Part shown: one piece after another, positions 42,998 through 52,534 of the stretch
How the letters are laid out: each line of letters begins with the position of its first letter
Numbering within the stretch: position 1 is the stretch's first letter
Assembly: GCA_902799665.1 (NCBI GenBank)
Contig: CADCBK010000002.1
Coordinates: forward strand, 43,926 to 107,925
DNA: 64,000 nucleotides
Reading direction: 5' to 3'
Source of the DNA: an uncultured Spirochaetaceae bacterium
GTDB lineage: Bacteria; Spirochaetota; Spirochaetia; Treponematales; Treponemataceae
Translations under genes and position numbers: made by a program
The notes under the pieces: generated by a model
The model's input: the letters and a program-made list of their open reading frames with translations, nothing else
What the model was told of the DNA's origin: nothing
Database searches by the model: none

Positions 42998-45334
42998 TTA
43001 CATTGAAGCATGGCAGGTGCGGGCGATGACGTCGTCCTGCTGTTCCTTTGTAAGGTTGATGAAGCGAACCGCGTAGCCAGAAACGCGAACCGTGAAGTTG
43101 GCGTACTCGGGCTTTTCGGGGTGAGCCTGGCAGTCCTTAAGCTTTTCAACGCCAAAGACGTTGACGTTAAGGTGGTGGGCTCCCTTGTCAAAGTAGCCGT
43201 CCATAACGTTGACCAAGTTGTCGACGCGCTCTTCTTCGCTGTGTCCAAGGGCGTCGGGGTTGATTGTCTGCGTGTTGGAGATTCCGTCGAGAGAGTACTC
43301 GTAGGGAACCTTGGCTACAGAGTTCAAGCTCTTGACCAAGCCCTTTGTCTCCGCGCCGTAAGAGGGGTTGGCTCCAGGGCTGAACGGAGCGTGGGCGGGG
43401 CGGCCGTTGGGCAAGGCGCCTGTGGCCTTTCCGTAAACCACGTTTGAAGTGATTGTAAGGATGGAAGTTGTCGGCTCGGCGTTGCGGTATGTGTGGTGCT
43501 TCTTGATCTTTCCGATGAAAGTCTTAAGGAGCCACTTGGCGATTTCGTCGGCGCGGTCGTCGTCCTGGCCGTAGCGGGGGAAGTCGCCTTCTACCTTAAA
43601 GTCGTAGGCCATGTTGGGCGCGAAAATCTTGTTGCCCTTCTTGTCGGTGATGTTGATGTCGCGGCGCAAAACCTTGACTTTGGCGTACTTGATGGCGCTG
43701 AGCGAGTCGACTACGTGGCTGAAGCCCGCGATTCCCGTGGCGAATGTGCGGCGAACGTTGGTGTCGATAAGCGCCAACTCGGCGGCCTCGTAGTAGTATT
43801 TGTCGTGCATGTAGTGGATCGCGTTGAGCGTGTTGACGTACAAGCCGGCGAGCCATTCAAGCATCTGGTCGTACTTCTTCATAACTTCGTCGTAATCCAA
43901 GTACTCGCTTGTGATCGGGGCCAATTCCGGTCCAACCTGAGCGCCGGGAGTAAGGCCGGCTTCTTCGTCCTTTCCGCCGTTGATGGCGTAGAGCAAGGCC
44001 TTGGCCAAGTTGGCGCGGGCTCCGAAGAACTGCATTTCCTTTCCTGTCTGGGTGGCTGAAACGCAGCAGCAGATTGAGTAGTCGTCTCCCCAAATCGGGC
44101 GCATGATGTCGTCGTTCTCGTACTGGATTGAAGAAGTGTCGATTGAAATCTTGGCCGCGTACTTGCGGAAGTTTTCCGGCAAGCGCTTTGAGTAAAGAAC
44201 CGTGATGTTAGGCTCGGGCGACGGTCCCATGTTCTCCAATGTGTGGAGGAAGCGGTAGTCGTTCTTTGTTACCATTGAGCGGCCGTCCTGTCCAAGGCCG
44301 GCGACTTCCAAGGTGGCCCAAATCGGGTCGCCAGAGAAAAGCTGGTTGTAAGACTCAATGCGGGCAAAGCGAACCATGCGGAACTTCATTACGATGTGGT
44401 CGACAAGCTCCTGGGCCTGCTCTTCCGTGATGACTCCGTTCTTGAGGTCGCGCTCGATGTAGATGTCGAGGAACGTGGCGATGCGGCCAACTGACATGGC
44501 GGCGCCGTTCTGTGTCTTGATGGCGGCAAGGTAGCCGAAGTAGAGCCACTGGAAGGCTTCCTTGGCTGTCTTGGCCGGCTTTGAAATGTCAAAGCCGTAA
44601 GAGGCGGCCATTTCCTTCATCTGGCCCAAGCACTTAATCTGCTCGGCGACTTCTTCGCGAAGGCGGATTACGTCGTCGGTCATTGTTCCGTCGCCGATGT
44701 TGGCGAAGTCCTTTTGCTTCTCTTTAATAAGGAAGTCAATTCCGTAAAGCGCGATGCGGCGGTAGTCGCCTACGATGCGTCCGCGTCCGTATGTGTCCGG
44801 CAAACCAGTCAAGATGTGGGCTGAGCGGGCCTTGCGGATTTCAGGGCTGTATACCTGGAAGACCGCGTCAGAGTGGGTCTTGTGGTATTCTGTGAAAATC
44901 TTGTGCAACTCGGCGTTGGGCTTGTAGCCGTACATTTCGCAAGACTGCTCGGCCATGCGGATTCCGCCAAAAGGCATGAAAGCGCGCTTGAGCGGCTTGT
45001 CTGTCTGAAGTCCTACAACCTGCTCCAAGTCTTTCTTTGAGCCGTCGGCGAAAATGTAGCCGGGCTTGTGGCTTGTGATGCCAGTAACGATGTCAGTGTC
45101 AAGGTCAAGAACGCCAGAGCGCTCCTTTCCGTCTGTGCCTACGCACTTCTTGGTGTGCTCAGCCTTTTGCAAGCGCTGAAGCTCGTCAAAAAGTTCCTTA
45201 GTGGCCTTTGTGGGGCCGGCAAGGAATTTGCTGTCTCCGTCATACGGAGTGTAGTTAAGCTGAATGAACTCGCGGACATTGACTTCGTCCTGCCAAAGAC
45301 GGCCGGCTTTAAAACCGCTCCACTCTTCTCTCAT
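42998..45334 (-). CDS. pflB: Formate acetyltransferase (pyruvate formate-lyase)
   Basis: 778 aa from the ATG at 45334 ([14 protein letters not shown]), with GGAGG upstream; a longer in-frame extension is open but lacks family similarity. The catalytic cysteine pair is at 423-424 (ICCCVSATQ) and the radical Gly753 in RVSGYAVRF. It converts pyruvate and CoA to acetyl-CoA and formate under anaerobic conditions. The activating enzyme lies downstream. No FNR-like site was found in the leader. Confidence 0.97.
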   Translation of the reverse strand: MREEWSGFKAGRLWQDEVNVREFIQLNYTPYDGDSKFLAGPTKATKELFDELQRLQKAEHTKKCVGTDGKERSGVLDLDTDIVTGITSHKPGYIFADGSKKDLEQVVGLQTDKPLKRAFMPFGGIRMAEQSCEMYGYKPNAELHKIFTEYHKTHSDAVFQVYSPEIRKARSAHILTGLPDTYGRGRIVGDYRRIALYGIDFLIKEKQKDFANIGDGTMTDDVIRLREEVAEQIKCLGQMKEMAASYGFDISKPAKTAKEAFQWLYFGYLAAIKTQNGAAMSVGRIATFLDIYIERDLKNGVITEEQAQELVDHIVMKFRMVRFARIESYNQLFSGDPIWATLEVAGLGQDGRSMVTKNDYRFLHTLENMGPSPEPNITVLYSKRLPENFRKYAAKISIDTSSIQYENDDIMRPIWGDDYSICCCVSATQTGKEMQFFGARANLAKALLYAINGGKDEEAGLTPGAQVGPELAPITSEYLDYDEVMKKYDQMLEWLAGLYVNTLNAIHYMHDKYYYEAAELALIDTNVRRTFATGIAGFSHVVDSLSAIKYAKVKVLRRDINITDKKGNKIFAPNMAYDFKVEGDFPRYGQDDDRADEIAKWLLKTFIGKIKKHHTYRNAEPTTSILTITSNVVYGKATGALPNGRPAHAPFSPGANPSYGAETKGLVKSLNSVAKVPYEYSLDGISNTQTINPDALGHSEEERVDNLVNVMDGYFDKGAHHLNVNVFGVEKLKDCQAHPEKPEYANFTVRVSGYAVRFINLTKEQQDDVIARTCHASM

Positions 45335-45428
45335 AAAAATGCCTCCAAAAAATATTTGAAAGAAACGCCTTGCAAGGTTTGCCTTGAACTCGCCATGCAG
45401 TCCTTCTTCAATTCTTTTTACATCTTTG

Positions 45429-45457
45429 AGTATAAAGCGCATTGTGAAAAAAAGCAA
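45429..45457 (-). promoter_or_regulatory. Promoter of pflB
   Basis: TTGCTT (45452-45457), 17 bases, TATACT (45429-45434) on the minus strand; leader of about 90 bases. Confidence 0.65.
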
Positions 45458-45552
45458 TAGTTTTTAATAAAAAATTGAATAAAATTAAATTGAATTCAAT
45501 CTATTTCGCTATACAAGAGCGCGGAATTTTGGCGAAAAGCGACTTATGCAAC

Positions 45553-45594
45553 ATAGCTATTTTCCTTGACAAAATAGCTATCAGCGAATATAAT
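45553..45594 (+). promoter_or_regulatory. Promoter and twin operator of the Phd/PIN module
   Basis: TTGACA (45566-45571), 17 bases, TATAAT (45589-45594): full consensus. Two identical palindromes ATAGCTAT lie at 45553-45560 (just before the -35) and 45574-45581 (in the spacer), 21 bases centre to centre, two helical turns. This is what autoregulation by a Phd/YefM-type antitoxin needs. Confidence 0.8.
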
Positions 45595-45621
45595 TATCGC
45601 GGCCTTTTGGAGGTGACTATT

Positions 45622-45924
45622 ATGAACCCAATTCCGATTTTTGAGGCAAAGAACAAGCTGCCGCTTTTTATCCACCAGGCGGAAGAGTCCGGCCCGGTCT
45701 TCATTTCACGCCGCAACAAAAACGTGGCCGTAATACTTTCAATCGACGCCTTCAACAAGCTGAACGCAAGCGCAAAAAAGCCGCCGATTTGGGAGCGCGC
45801 CAAAAAGCTTAGGGAACAGTACGCCCCGGGCTTGACCAACGAAGAAATCGACAAGATTTTCGATGTTCGCGACAATTCGGTTGACACCTACAATTCAAAT
45901 GTTTTTGACGGAGTCTTTGACTGA
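45622..45924 (+). CDS. Phd/YefM-type antitoxin
   Basis: 100 aa from the ATG at 45622 (MNPIPIFEAKNKLPLFIHQA), chosen for GGAGG ahead of it and the family N-terminus; the longer upstream frame has no ribosome site. The N-terminal DNA-binding fold (EAKNKLPLFI, VFISRRNKNVAVILSIDAF) is clear; the C-terminal half is the toxin-binding tail. It overlaps the PIN toxin start (TGATG) and most likely represses its own consensus promoter together with the toxin. Confidence 0.88.
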   Translation: MNPIPIFEAKNKLPLFIHQAEESGPVFISRRNKNVAVILSIDAFNKLNASAKKPPIWERAKKLREQYAPGLTNEEIDKIFDVRDNSVDTYNSNVFDGVFD

Positions 45925-46373
45925 TGGCTGCGGAAGAAACAATAGAAGAAGCGCCGCGCTACCTGCTGGACACAAACATCGTCTCGGAACTGATAAAGCC
46001 CGACGCAAGCTTTAGCGTCGTTCAAAAAATCGCCGAGCATAATTCCGACTGCGCGATTTGCGCGCCCGTTTGGCAAGAATTGCAATTTGGCGTGGAACTA
46101 TTGCAAGACGGCGCGCAAAAATCCTTCCTAAAAAAATTTGTTGAGGAGCTTTGCGGCGACTTTAAGATTTTGAACTACACCAAAAAGGCGGCGGAAGAGC
46201 ACGCAAAGCTGCGCGCGCAACTGCAAAAAATAGGAAAACCCACACAGCATTTTGACAGCATGATCGCCGCCATCGCCCTGGCCAACCGCATGGTTTTGGT
46301 AACCGGCAACGCCAAGCATTTTTCCGCCATCCAAAAAGCCAGCGGCCTGCAAGTGGAAAACTGGCTGGAGTGA
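45924..46373 (+). CDS. VapC-like PIN-domain toxin
   Basis: 149 aa, slightly long for VapC because of an acidic N-terminal extension (MAAEETIEEAPR). PIN-domain acidic residues are present: LLDTNIVSELI, VWQELQFGV, HFDSMIAAIALAN, and VTGNAKHF. It is probably a site-specific RNase acting on tRNA or rRNA, held inactive by the upstream antitoxin. All catalytic positions look intact. Confidence 0.9.
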   Translation: MAAEETIEEAPRYLLDTNIVSELIKPDASFSVVQKIAEHNSDCAICAPVWQELQFGVELLQDGAQKSFLKKFVEELCGDFKILNYTKKAAEEHAKLRAQLQKIGKPTQHFDSMIAAIALANRMVLVTGNAKHFSAIQKASGLQVENWLE

Positions 46374-46506
46374 AAAAAACGCGCAAGCAATTAGTACATA
46401 TGTAAAGACAATTCTGACATAAAGCTAAAAATTCTACGTAATTTTTTCTAAAAAATCATTAAAAATGCGCAATCGTCTATACCTTATATGTGAAGAAAAA
46501 TTTCTC

Positions 46507-46535
46507 TTGACAGGACGCACATTATAATGTACAGT
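46507..46535 (+). promoter_or_regulatory. Promoter with internal palindrome, HigBA-like module
   Basis: TTGACA (46507-46512), 17 bases, TACAGT (46530-46535). The spacer contains the perfect 12-bp palindrome ACATTATAATGT (46519-46530), a plausible operator for the antitoxin. Upstream, 46374-46506 is AT-rich with another palindrome TACATATGTA (46394-46403) and no gene. Confidence 0.55.
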
Positions 46536-46895
46536 AACGTTATCGAACGCGAGACGCCGCTTAATGTTGTGTTTTACGAAACGCAACAAGGAGCACAGCC
46601 GTGCCGCGATTTTTTGCTCTCGCTTGCAAAGGACGACAGGCGCGAGGTGGGGGCGGACATTTTTGCCGCCCAAAAAGGTTTTCCGCTAGGACTCCCTTTG
46701 TGTAGAAAAATGGGAAAAGACTTGTGGGAAATTCGTTCAACTGTTTCAGATGGAATATGCCGAATCTTTTTTACGGTTGACGGCGACACAATGATACTGC
46801 TTCACGGCTTTAAAAAGAAGTCGGACAAAACGCCGTTAAAAGAAATTGGCATTGGAAAAACAAGGCTTAAAGATTACAAGGAGCGGCAAAAATGA
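46527..46895 (+). CDS. HigB/RelE-like toxin (phage Gp49-like)
   Basis: Up to 122 aa. Family core VVFYETQQGAQPCRDFLLSL, LWEIRSTVSDGICRIFFTV and ILLHGFKKKSDKTP. The ATG at 46527 lies inside the promoter palindrome and before the predicted transcript start, so the true start is probably a downstream GTG near 46569, giving about 108 aa. It is predicted to cleave mRNA on the ribosome. It is followed with a four-base overlap by its antitoxin, the toxin-first order of HigBA. Confidence 0.82.
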   Translation: MYSNVIERETPLNVVFYETQQGAQPCRDFLLSLAKDDRREVGADIFAAQKGFPLGLPLCRKMGKDLWEIRSTVSDGICRIFFTVDGDTMILLHGFKKKSDKTPLKEIGIGKTRLKDYKERQK

Positions 46896-47164
46896 AAGGA
46901 CGCGGACAAGATTTTTCTGACTTTATGAAGGAACAGGGCTTGTATGAAGAAGCCCAAGAGCTTGCGACAAAAAAAGTCCTTGCCGCCCAATTCGAGGCCG
47001 AAATGAAGCGGCAAAAAATTAGCAAGTCCGCTCTCGCAAAAAAACTGCGCACGACAAGAACGGCAGTTGACAACGCGCTTGACCCGTCATTCAACACCTC
47101 TCTTTCAACAATAGAACGCTTTGCCCGCGCGTTAGGCAAAAGAGTTTCGGTTTCGTTGGTGTAG
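46892..47164 (+). CDS. HigA-like XRE antitoxin
   Basis: 90 aa with a C-terminal helix-turn-helix (KSALAKKLRTTRTAVDNALD, followed by STIERFARALGKRVSVSL). The N-terminal part (FSDFMKEQGLYEEAQELATKK) is the usual form of antitoxins paired with Gp49-like toxins. It overlaps the toxin stop by four bases (ATGA), so both are co-translated. It likely represses the operon through the palindrome in the promoter. Confidence 0.87.
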   Translation: MKGRGQDFSDFMKEQGLYEEAQELATKKVLAAQFEAEMKRQKISKSALAKKLRTTRTAVDNALDPSFNTSLSTIERFARALGKRVSVSLV

Positions 47165-47221
47165 ATCCGACCAGTTCCCGTAACTTGCGCAAAACGCAAT
47201 AATAACTTGAAATTATTTCAC

Positions 47222-47250
47222 TAGACGCAACACTCCACGCGCGCTATAAT
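47222..47250 (+). promoter_or_regulatory. Promoter of ilvC
   Basis: TAGACG (47222-47227), 17 bases, TATAAT (47245-47250); leader of about 57 bases with AAGGAG before the ATG. I saw no T-box or attenuator in the leader. Confidence 0.6.
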
Positions 47251-47313
47251 TGGGGCGAAAAATACGCGGGCGTTAGCGTTCCGCAAAAATATTATTCCCA
47301 AGGAGACCAAAAA

Positions 47314-48792
47314 ATGGGTGAAAACTATTTTAACAAAATTCCGTGGCGCGAGGCGCGCTTGCAGTTGGGACATTGCCGCTCTATGGCCAAGGAAGAATTT
47401 GCCGACGGAGTGAACGCTCTTAAAGGAAAGAAAATTGTAATCGTAGGCTGCGGCGCCCAAGGCTTGAACCAGGGACTTTGCTTGCGCGACAGCGGCTTGG
47501 ACGTAAGCTACGCCTTGCGCGAGTCTGCCATCACAGAAAAGCGCCAGTCTTGGAAGAACGCGACTGAGAACGGATTCAAGGTCGGCACATACGACGAAAT
47601 GATTCCGACAGCCGACTTGGTCGGAAACTTGACTCCCGACAAGCAGCACACTCCCGTAATCACAGAAGTAATGCAGAAGATGAAGAAGGGCTCGGCTCTT
47701 TGGTACAGCCACGGATTCAACATGATTGAGGAAGGAATGATCATCCGCCCCGACATCACAGTCGTTATGTGCGCTCCCAAGGGACCGGGAACGGAAGTTT
47801 GGCACGAGTTCCAGCGCGGCTTTGGCGTTCCGGACTTGATCGCCGTTCACCCCGCCAACGACCCCGAAGGAAAGGGCTGGGCTTACGCCAAGGCGCTTGC
47901 CGTCGGTATGGGCGGAAGCAAGGCCGGCGTTTTGGAAAGCTCGTTCATCGCCGAAGTTAAGTCAGACCTTATGGGCGAGCAGACAATTTTGTGCGGAATG
48001 TTGCAGGCCGGAACAATCGTTTGCTACGACAAGATGGTCGCCGAGGGAATCGCTCCCGAATACGCGACAAAGCTTTTGATGCACGGATGGAACGTTGTTA
48101 GCGAAGCGCTCAAATGGGGCGGAATCACAAACATGATGGACCGCCTTTCAAACCCCGCCAAAATCAAGGCCAACGCTCTTAGCAAGGAAATCAAAAAGCT
48201 CTTGGCTCCCCTCTACCAAAAGCACATGGACGACATCATCAGCGGAAAGTTCTCAAGCACAATGATGAAGGACTGGGCCAACAAGGACCACGACCTTTTG
48301 ACATGGCGCGAAGAGACTGGCGCCCTCCCCTTCGAAAAGAACGAGGAGTCAAAGGAAGAAATCAGCGAGCAGGAATACTTTGACAAGGGAATCTTGCTTG
48401 TCGCGATGGTAAAGGCCGGCTGCGAATTGGCCTTTGAAACAATGGTCGACGCCGGAATCAAGGAAGAGTCAGCCTACTACGAGTCATTGCACGAAGTTCC
48501 GCTCATCGCCAACTTGATCGACCGCAAACGCCTCTACGAGATGAACCGCGTAATCAGCGACACAGCCGAATACGGCTGCTACTTGTTCAGCCGCGTGGCC
48601 GCCCCGATGATGGCCAAGGACTTTATGCCCAACATCCACACGGACGTTATCGGCAAAGGCCTTGACGTAAAGGACAACAGCGTCAACAACACCGAGCTTG
48701 TCAACGTCAACGCCGAAATCCGCAACCACCCGATCGAGGTTGTTGGTAGAAGGCTGAGAGCGTATATGACAGCGATGAAGCCGGTATTGTAA
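47314..48792 (+). CDS. ilvC: Ketol-acid reductoisomerase, class II
   Basis: 492 aa, the long plant/enterobacterial class II form with duplicated C-terminal knotted domain. Nucleotide-binding motif [12 protein letters not shown] (about residue 49-60), catalytic region [12 protein letters not shown], and the second copy [20 protein letters not shown]. It converts acetolactate or acetohydroxybutyrate to the dihydroxy acid in valine/isoleucine synthesis with NADPH. Other ilv genes are not adjacent, so it stands alone with its own promoter and terminator. Confidence 0.97.
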   Translation: MGENYFNKIPWREARLQLGHCRSMAKEEFADGVNALKGKKIVIVGCGAQGLNQGLCLRDSGLDVSYALRESAITEKRQSWKNATENGFKVGTYDEMIPTADLVGNLTPDKQHTPVITEVMQKMKKGSALWYSHGFNMIEEGMIIRPDITVVMCAPKGPGTEVWHEFQRGFGVPDLIAVHPANDPEGKGWAYAKALAVGMGGSKAGVLESSFIAEVKSDLMGEQTILCGMLQAGTIVCYDKMVAEGIAPEYATKLLMHGWNVVSEALKWGGITNMMDRLSNPAKIKANALSKEIKKLLAPLYQKHMDDIISGKFSSTMMKDWANKDHDLLTWREETGALPFEKNEESKEEISEQEYFDKGILLVAMVKAGCELAFETMVDAGIKEESAYYESLHEVPLIANLIDRKRLYEMNRVISDTAEYGCYLFSRVAAPMMAKDFMPNIHTDVIGKGLDVKDNSVNNTELVNVNAEIRNHPIEVVGRRLRAYMTAMKPVL

Positions 48793-48822
48793 GGCTAACG
48801 ACAAGACTGGTTACTGACTAGG

Positions 48823-48851
48823 AAGGCCGCCCTGTTGGGCGGCCTTTTTTT
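48823..48851 (+). terminator. Terminator of ilvC
   Basis: AAGGCCGCCC-TGTT-GGGCGGCCTT (48823-48846), perfect 10-bp stem, then TTTTT. Confidence 0.92.
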
Positions 48852-48884
48852 GTTGGGATGAAAAATAGAAAACAGTGTAAAAAA

Positions 48885-49151
48885 CTACTTTTTTTTCCAA
48901 CAAACACATTTAGAAAAGTTGTCTCGAATGTTCTTTGACCAACTTTCACCAACACGCTCTATCAAACCATCATTAACAAATTCATCTATCATTTTAGAGA
49001 TTTCTGAATGGTATTTTTCAGTTGTCGCAAATTTGCTGTTAGCGTTGTACACGTCGCTATCTTCTTGCAACAAAAACTGAATCACTGCATGAGCGTCAAA
49101 AAGCAATCCACTTTGGATTTCATCAATGATTCTCTTGATTGTTTTTTTCAT
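48885..49151 (-). CDS. Small hypothetical protein
   Basis: 88 aa, AAGGAG ahead of the ATG at 49151. Mostly helical and charged (MKKTIKRIIDEIQSGLLFDA, ISKMIDEFVNDGLIERVGES); the middle looks like a winged-helix fragment, but I recognise no family. It follows the AT-rich lipoprotein gene by 21 bases, so the two probably form one unit. Confidence 0.65.
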   Translation of the reverse strand: MKKTIKRIIDEIQSGLLFDAHAVIQFLLQEDSDVYNANSKFATTEKYHSEISKMIDEFVNDGLIERVGESWSKNIRDNFSKCVCWKKK

Positions 49152-49172
49152 ATTATTTTCTCCTTAATAAAA

Positions 49173-50744
49173 CTATTTATATTCCACAACATTGGAGCAC
49201 ATAAGTTCTTTTTTAAAATGATAGTAAGAAGTACTAGATGTTATACCCTCCAGGCGATATCTTACCTCTGCCCTTACATAAAAATTCTTTTTTCCTGTCG
49301 CCTCAAATGAAGATTTAAACCACTCAAATAATCTTGAAGACATATTTTCAAGTCCTTCTATTCGTGGTGAATCGTATGTCATCCAACGTTCATTACTATA
49401 TGAGTTTCCTGATTCATCATTCGTTGCCTCAAAACCATACCATATCCAGGACTTTGAAACCTTTCCATTCAGCAATGTAGGCGGATTTATTCCTGAAAGA
49501 ATTATGCTAGGAACTTTATTCTCACAAGAAAGATTTATTGCCGCCGATGATGACAAAATATAAGATGGGTTGCCCAAACCACCTACAGCATCAATGGAAA
49601 TAGTTTCGTGCACACAATTTCCAGTCCCATCTTCATAAACATACACATCGAATGTATAAGACTTTCCTGTCTGAACAAGTGGATAAACACATGAAATCTG
49701 CATAGCATCACTTTTTCCAAGTTCCATTCCCGTCCCGCTTGATTCCCAAAAATCTATATGGCTTATTTTCTTTGTAAAACTCTCCGGTTTTTTCACTGTA
49801 AAATGTATTCCATCATTTTCAGCTTTTGCAGATACATAATCAACGATGCCAAAACTTCTAAAATCCGCAGTAACATAATCCGCAATATATGAATGAGTAC
49901 TGTATGTAAATTGATCAGTTGGAATATCAAAATTAACAACAGTTTGATAAGAAAAGACATTACGATTATAATAACGAAGGCCCCGTCCAACATCACTCCA
50001 AACTTTAGATCCCTTTGAAAACTCCATTTTATATAAATCACTTGTTAAATCAGAAACAAAGCGACCATCCCAAATTTGTGTGTCTTCATTCCAGCCAACT
50101 CCTATAAAAAATTGATGTGATATTTTAGGATTATTAATCGCTAAAGGAAGAATTATACCTGTTGAATCGATAGTAATTTTATTTCCATCAAATGAGAGTT
50201 TAGGTTTATAACCTTGATCTGGATAATATAAATCTCCGAGGCCACCTATAGATTTTATCTTTATTGTTTCACTAATATTGTCACTTCCTCCAATACCTCG
50301 GTCAAGAGAAAAATCAAATTCATAATTTTTATTTGCCTCTACTAGCGCATAAAGGCCTGTCCATGAATTTTTCAATCTATTTTGCCAATTTTCTGGGTAA
50401 GCTCTTGAATCGTCACGATATCCATTATGAACAGTCCTGTTCGTTATATACGCATTATTGCTCCATTCTTCATATTGTTCATCAATTTTATTAATGGTAA
50501 AAATAATACCTTTTTCTGTTGCAACAGCGCTGAACATTTTTCCATGAACTTCTGAAGGATAAGTCTCATTATCTACACTCTCTCCCGTAGCACCCTCGCT
50601 TTGCTCATTAGGGGTTGAAGGATTTGGATTGGATGGACTTGATTTCGTGGAATCACCACCAGATGCATTGCTACAACCAGTAGCCACAAATACAATCAGA
50701 GCCACAAAAACCGCGCAAAGCAATCCGTTAAAAAGTCTTTTCAT
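49173..50744 (-). CDS. Lipoprotein of unknown function in AT-rich islet
   Basis: 523 aa with lipobox VATG-Cys24 and a Ser/Pro/Asn-rich linker (about 25-55). Two similar halves can be seen, each with a statement like FSAVATEKGIIFTINKIDEQ or VSAKAENDGIHFTVKKPES followed by ENxxYEFDFSLD.../TYPLVQTGKSYTFDVYVYED and ISIDAVGGLGNPSY/IKIKSIGGLGDLYY, so it is an internal duplication of a beta-sandwich-like unit. Codon and base composition are clearly more AT-rich than the neighbours, suggesting later acquisition. Surface location likely, function unknown. Confidence 0.78.
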   Translation of the reverse strand: MKRLFNGLLCAVFVALIVFVATGCSNASGGDSTKSSPSNPNPSTPNEQSEGATGESVDNETYPSEVHGKMFSAVATEKGIIFTINKIDEQYEEWSNNAYITNRTVHNGYRDDSRAYPENWQNRLKNSWTGLYALVEANKNYEFDFSLDRGIGGSDNISETIKIKSIGGLGDLYYPDQGYKPKLSFDGNKITIDSTGIILPLAINNPKISHQFFIGVGWNEDTQIWDGRFVSDLTSDLYKMEFSKGSKVWSDVGRGLRYYNRNVFSYQTVVNFDIPTDQFTYSTHSYIADYVTADFRSFGIVDYVSAKAENDGIHFTVKKPESFTKKISHIDFWESSGTGMELGKSDAMQISCVYPLVQTGKSYTFDVYVYEDGTGNCVHETISIDAVGGLGNPSYILSSSAAINLSCENKVPSIILSGINPPTLLNGKVSKSWIWYGFEATNDESGNSYSNERWMTYDSPRIEGLENMSSRLFEWFKSSFEATGKKNFYVRAEVRYRLEGITSSTSYYHFKKELMCSNVVEYK

Positions 50745-50819
50745 ATCTCGCCTCTCCTTTCTGCAAAAAAAATAACCAAAAACCTCTATTTTTAATATAC
50801 TTTACCTATTATAAATATA

Positions 50820-50848
50820 ATAATAATCCCTTATTAGTATACTGTCAA
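50820..50848 (-). promoter_or_regulatory. Promoter of the AT-rich lipoprotein gene
   Basis: TTGACA (50843-50848), 17 bases, TATTAT (50820-50825) on the minus strand, leader of about 70 bases. Confidence 0.7.
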
Positions 50849-50917
50849 TCTTTTTCTATTTTTAAATAGCTATTATTAATACACATAATAAAGCCAAATT
50901 CCCCATAAACTTGAAGA

Positions 50918-51241
50918 ATGAAAAGCAAAGAAATTCAAAAAAGATTGGCGGAAAACCTTCGCAAACTGCGCAAAGGCAAAAAGATGACGCAACTTGACCT
51001 TGCCGTAAAATGCGACTTGTCCGAGGCAATGATAAAAAACATTGAGCTTTGCCGTTCCTGGCCTAGCGAAAAAACTTTGGCTCAAATCACAAAAGCGCTG
51101 GATGTTGACATCTACAGGCTTTTCCTTCCGCTCGCCATTGACTTTGAAAAAGCAAGCGAAATAAAACTTTCAGTTCAAGACGAGGTTGTAAAGTCTTTGC
51201 GCAAATTTGTTGACGAAAAATTAAACTCTCTGACTCTATGA
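50918..51241 (+). CDS. XRE-family transcriptional regulator
   Basis: 107 aa. N-terminal helix-turn-helix (LAENLRKLRKGKKMTQLDLA, CDLSEAMIKNIELCRSWPS), then a short C-terminal part with no clear ligand domain. The frame is divergent from the lipoprotein gene (174-bp AT-rich spacer), so it may regulate that gene. No good ribosome site; the few bases before the ATG read TTGAAG. Confidence 0.82.
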   Translation: MKSKEIQKRLAENLRKLRKGKKMTQLDLAVKCDLSEAMIKNIELCRSWPSEKTLAQITKALDVDIYRLFLPLAIDFEKASEIKLSVQDEVVKSLRKFVDEKLNSLTL

Positions 51242-51272
51242 CAAGCCGCAAAAAAAAACTTTTAATTCCTCC

Positions 51273-51301
51273 TTGCGTCGCGACAAATTTTTTTATATAA
51301 T
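51273..51301 (+). promoter_or_regulatory. Promoter of preA unit
   Basis: TTGCGT (51273-51278), 17 bases, TATAAT (51296-51301); leader of only about 9 bases before the ATG at 51317. Confidence 0.65.
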
Positions 51302-51316
51302 AAAGTCGGAAGCTTT

Positions 51317-52525
51317 ATGGCAACTTTACAGACAAGTTTTTTGGGAATCCAATTTGAAAATCCTTTTTTGCTTGCTTCCGCTCCGCCAACTTCAAAAGTG
51401 GAAAGCATAGACAAGGCGTTTGAAATGGGCTGGGGCGGAGCGGTTTTAAAGACAATCACGCCCGACGATTTAATAATGAACGAAGCCAGCCCCCGCTATC
51501 AAGTTCAAAAACACAACGGAAAAATCATCGGCTTTCAAAACATAGAATTGTTGAGCCACAAAAGCCTTCAATATTGGCTGGACGGAATTCGATTCCTAAA
51601 AAACAAGCATCCCAACAAAGTTGTCATCGCAAGCATCATGGCGCCCCAAGAAAAAGAAAAATGGCAGGCGCTTGTCCAGTCAATAAACGACACTCCCGCC
51701 GACGCCTTTGAGCTGAACTTTTCCTGCCCTCACGGAATGCCCGAAAAGAAAATTGGAATGGCCATCGGAGCAAGCCGGGAGTTTTCAAAAAACATAACCG
51801 CTTGGGTCAAAGAAGCGGCAAAAAAGCCTGTGTTTGTAAAACTAACGCCAAATGTCACGGACATAAGCCGAATAGCGCTTGCAGTTCAAGAGGCCGGAGC
51901 GGACGGGGTGACAGCCATAAACACTGCGCAAGGATTTATGGGAGTGGACTTGGACAGCCTTGAGCCGCGCTTGAACATCGACGGCCTTTCGACTTTTGGC
52001 GGCTTGTCAGGGCCAATAATAAAGGCCATTGGCTTTAGATGCGTGGCGCAAATCAGGCAGGCCTCCGCTCTTCCAATTTTGGCCAGCGGCGGAATCAGCG
52101 ACTGGAGCGACGCGGCGCAATACATAGCGCTGGGAGCGGACGCGGTTCAAGTTTGCACGGAAGTCATGCTCAATGGATACGAAATAATCGGCAAGATGAA
52201 AGACGGACTTTTGAATTACTTGAACTCAAAATCCTTTGACAGCATAAACGACATAAAAGGCTCCGCCGTCAAAAAAATCACCAGTCACGAAAAGTTGAAC
52301 AAAAATTGCCTCGTCGTTCCTTCAATCGACAAAAGCAAGTGCGTCCTTTGCAAAAAATGCGTATCATGTTGCTCGGAATCCGAAAGCGGCGCCTTGTCGG
52401 TTCTGGACGGCGCCATAAAGGTTGACAAAGGCCTTTGCTTAGGCTGCTCCCTTTGTTCCCATGTCTGTCCTCAAGGCGCCATCGTCATGACACACCGCCT
52501 TGAAAACGCTCGCCTTATGTGCTAG
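51317..52525 (+). CDS. preA: Dihydropyrimidine/dihydroorotate dehydrogenase-like flavoprotein with ferredoxin domain (PreA-like)
   Basis: 402 aa. An FMN-binding TIM barrel of the DHODH/DPD group with the active-site loop FSCPHGMPEKKIGMAIG (catalytic Cys as in dihydropyrimidine dehydrogenase), ending in LASGGISDW; then a C-terminal 2x[4Fe-4S] domain (CVLCKKC..C and CLGCSLCSHVCP). This is the layout of PreA, the catalytic subunit for uracil/thymine reduction. The PreT electron-input subunit is not next to it, so electrons may come from a ferredoxin or from a distant partner. First gene of a unit with the HD and radical SAM genes. Confidence 0.85.
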   Translation: MATLQTSFLGIQFENPFLLASAPPTSKVESIDKAFEMGWGGAVLKTITPDDLIMNEASPRYQVQKHNGKIIGFQNIELLSHKSLQYWLDGIRFLKNKHPNKVVIASIMAPQEKEKWQALVQSINDTPADAFELNFSCPHGMPEKKIGMAIGASREFSKNITAWVKEAAKKPVFVKLTPNVTDISRIALAVQEAGADGVTAINTAQGFMGVDLDSLEPRLNIDGLSTFGGLSGPIIKAIGFRCVAQIRQASALPILASGGISDWSDAAQYIALGADAVQVCTEVMLNGYEIIGKMKDGLLNYLNSKSFDSINDIKGSAVKKITSHEKLNKNCLVVPSIDKSKCVLCKKCVSCCSESESGALSVLDGAIKVDKGLCLGCSLCSHVCPQGAIVMTHRLENARLMC

Positions 52526-52534
52526 CATATTTTC

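Noticed and set aside
45335-45457. N-terminal extension of PflB from an upstream in-frame start
   Set aside because: The family begins at MREEW with a good GGAGG site; the upstream in-frame start lies above the predicted transcript start.
47251-47313. T-box or leader-peptide attenuator before ilvC
   Set aside because: The leader is only about 57 bases, without a T-box sequence, a run of branched-chain codons, or a terminator.
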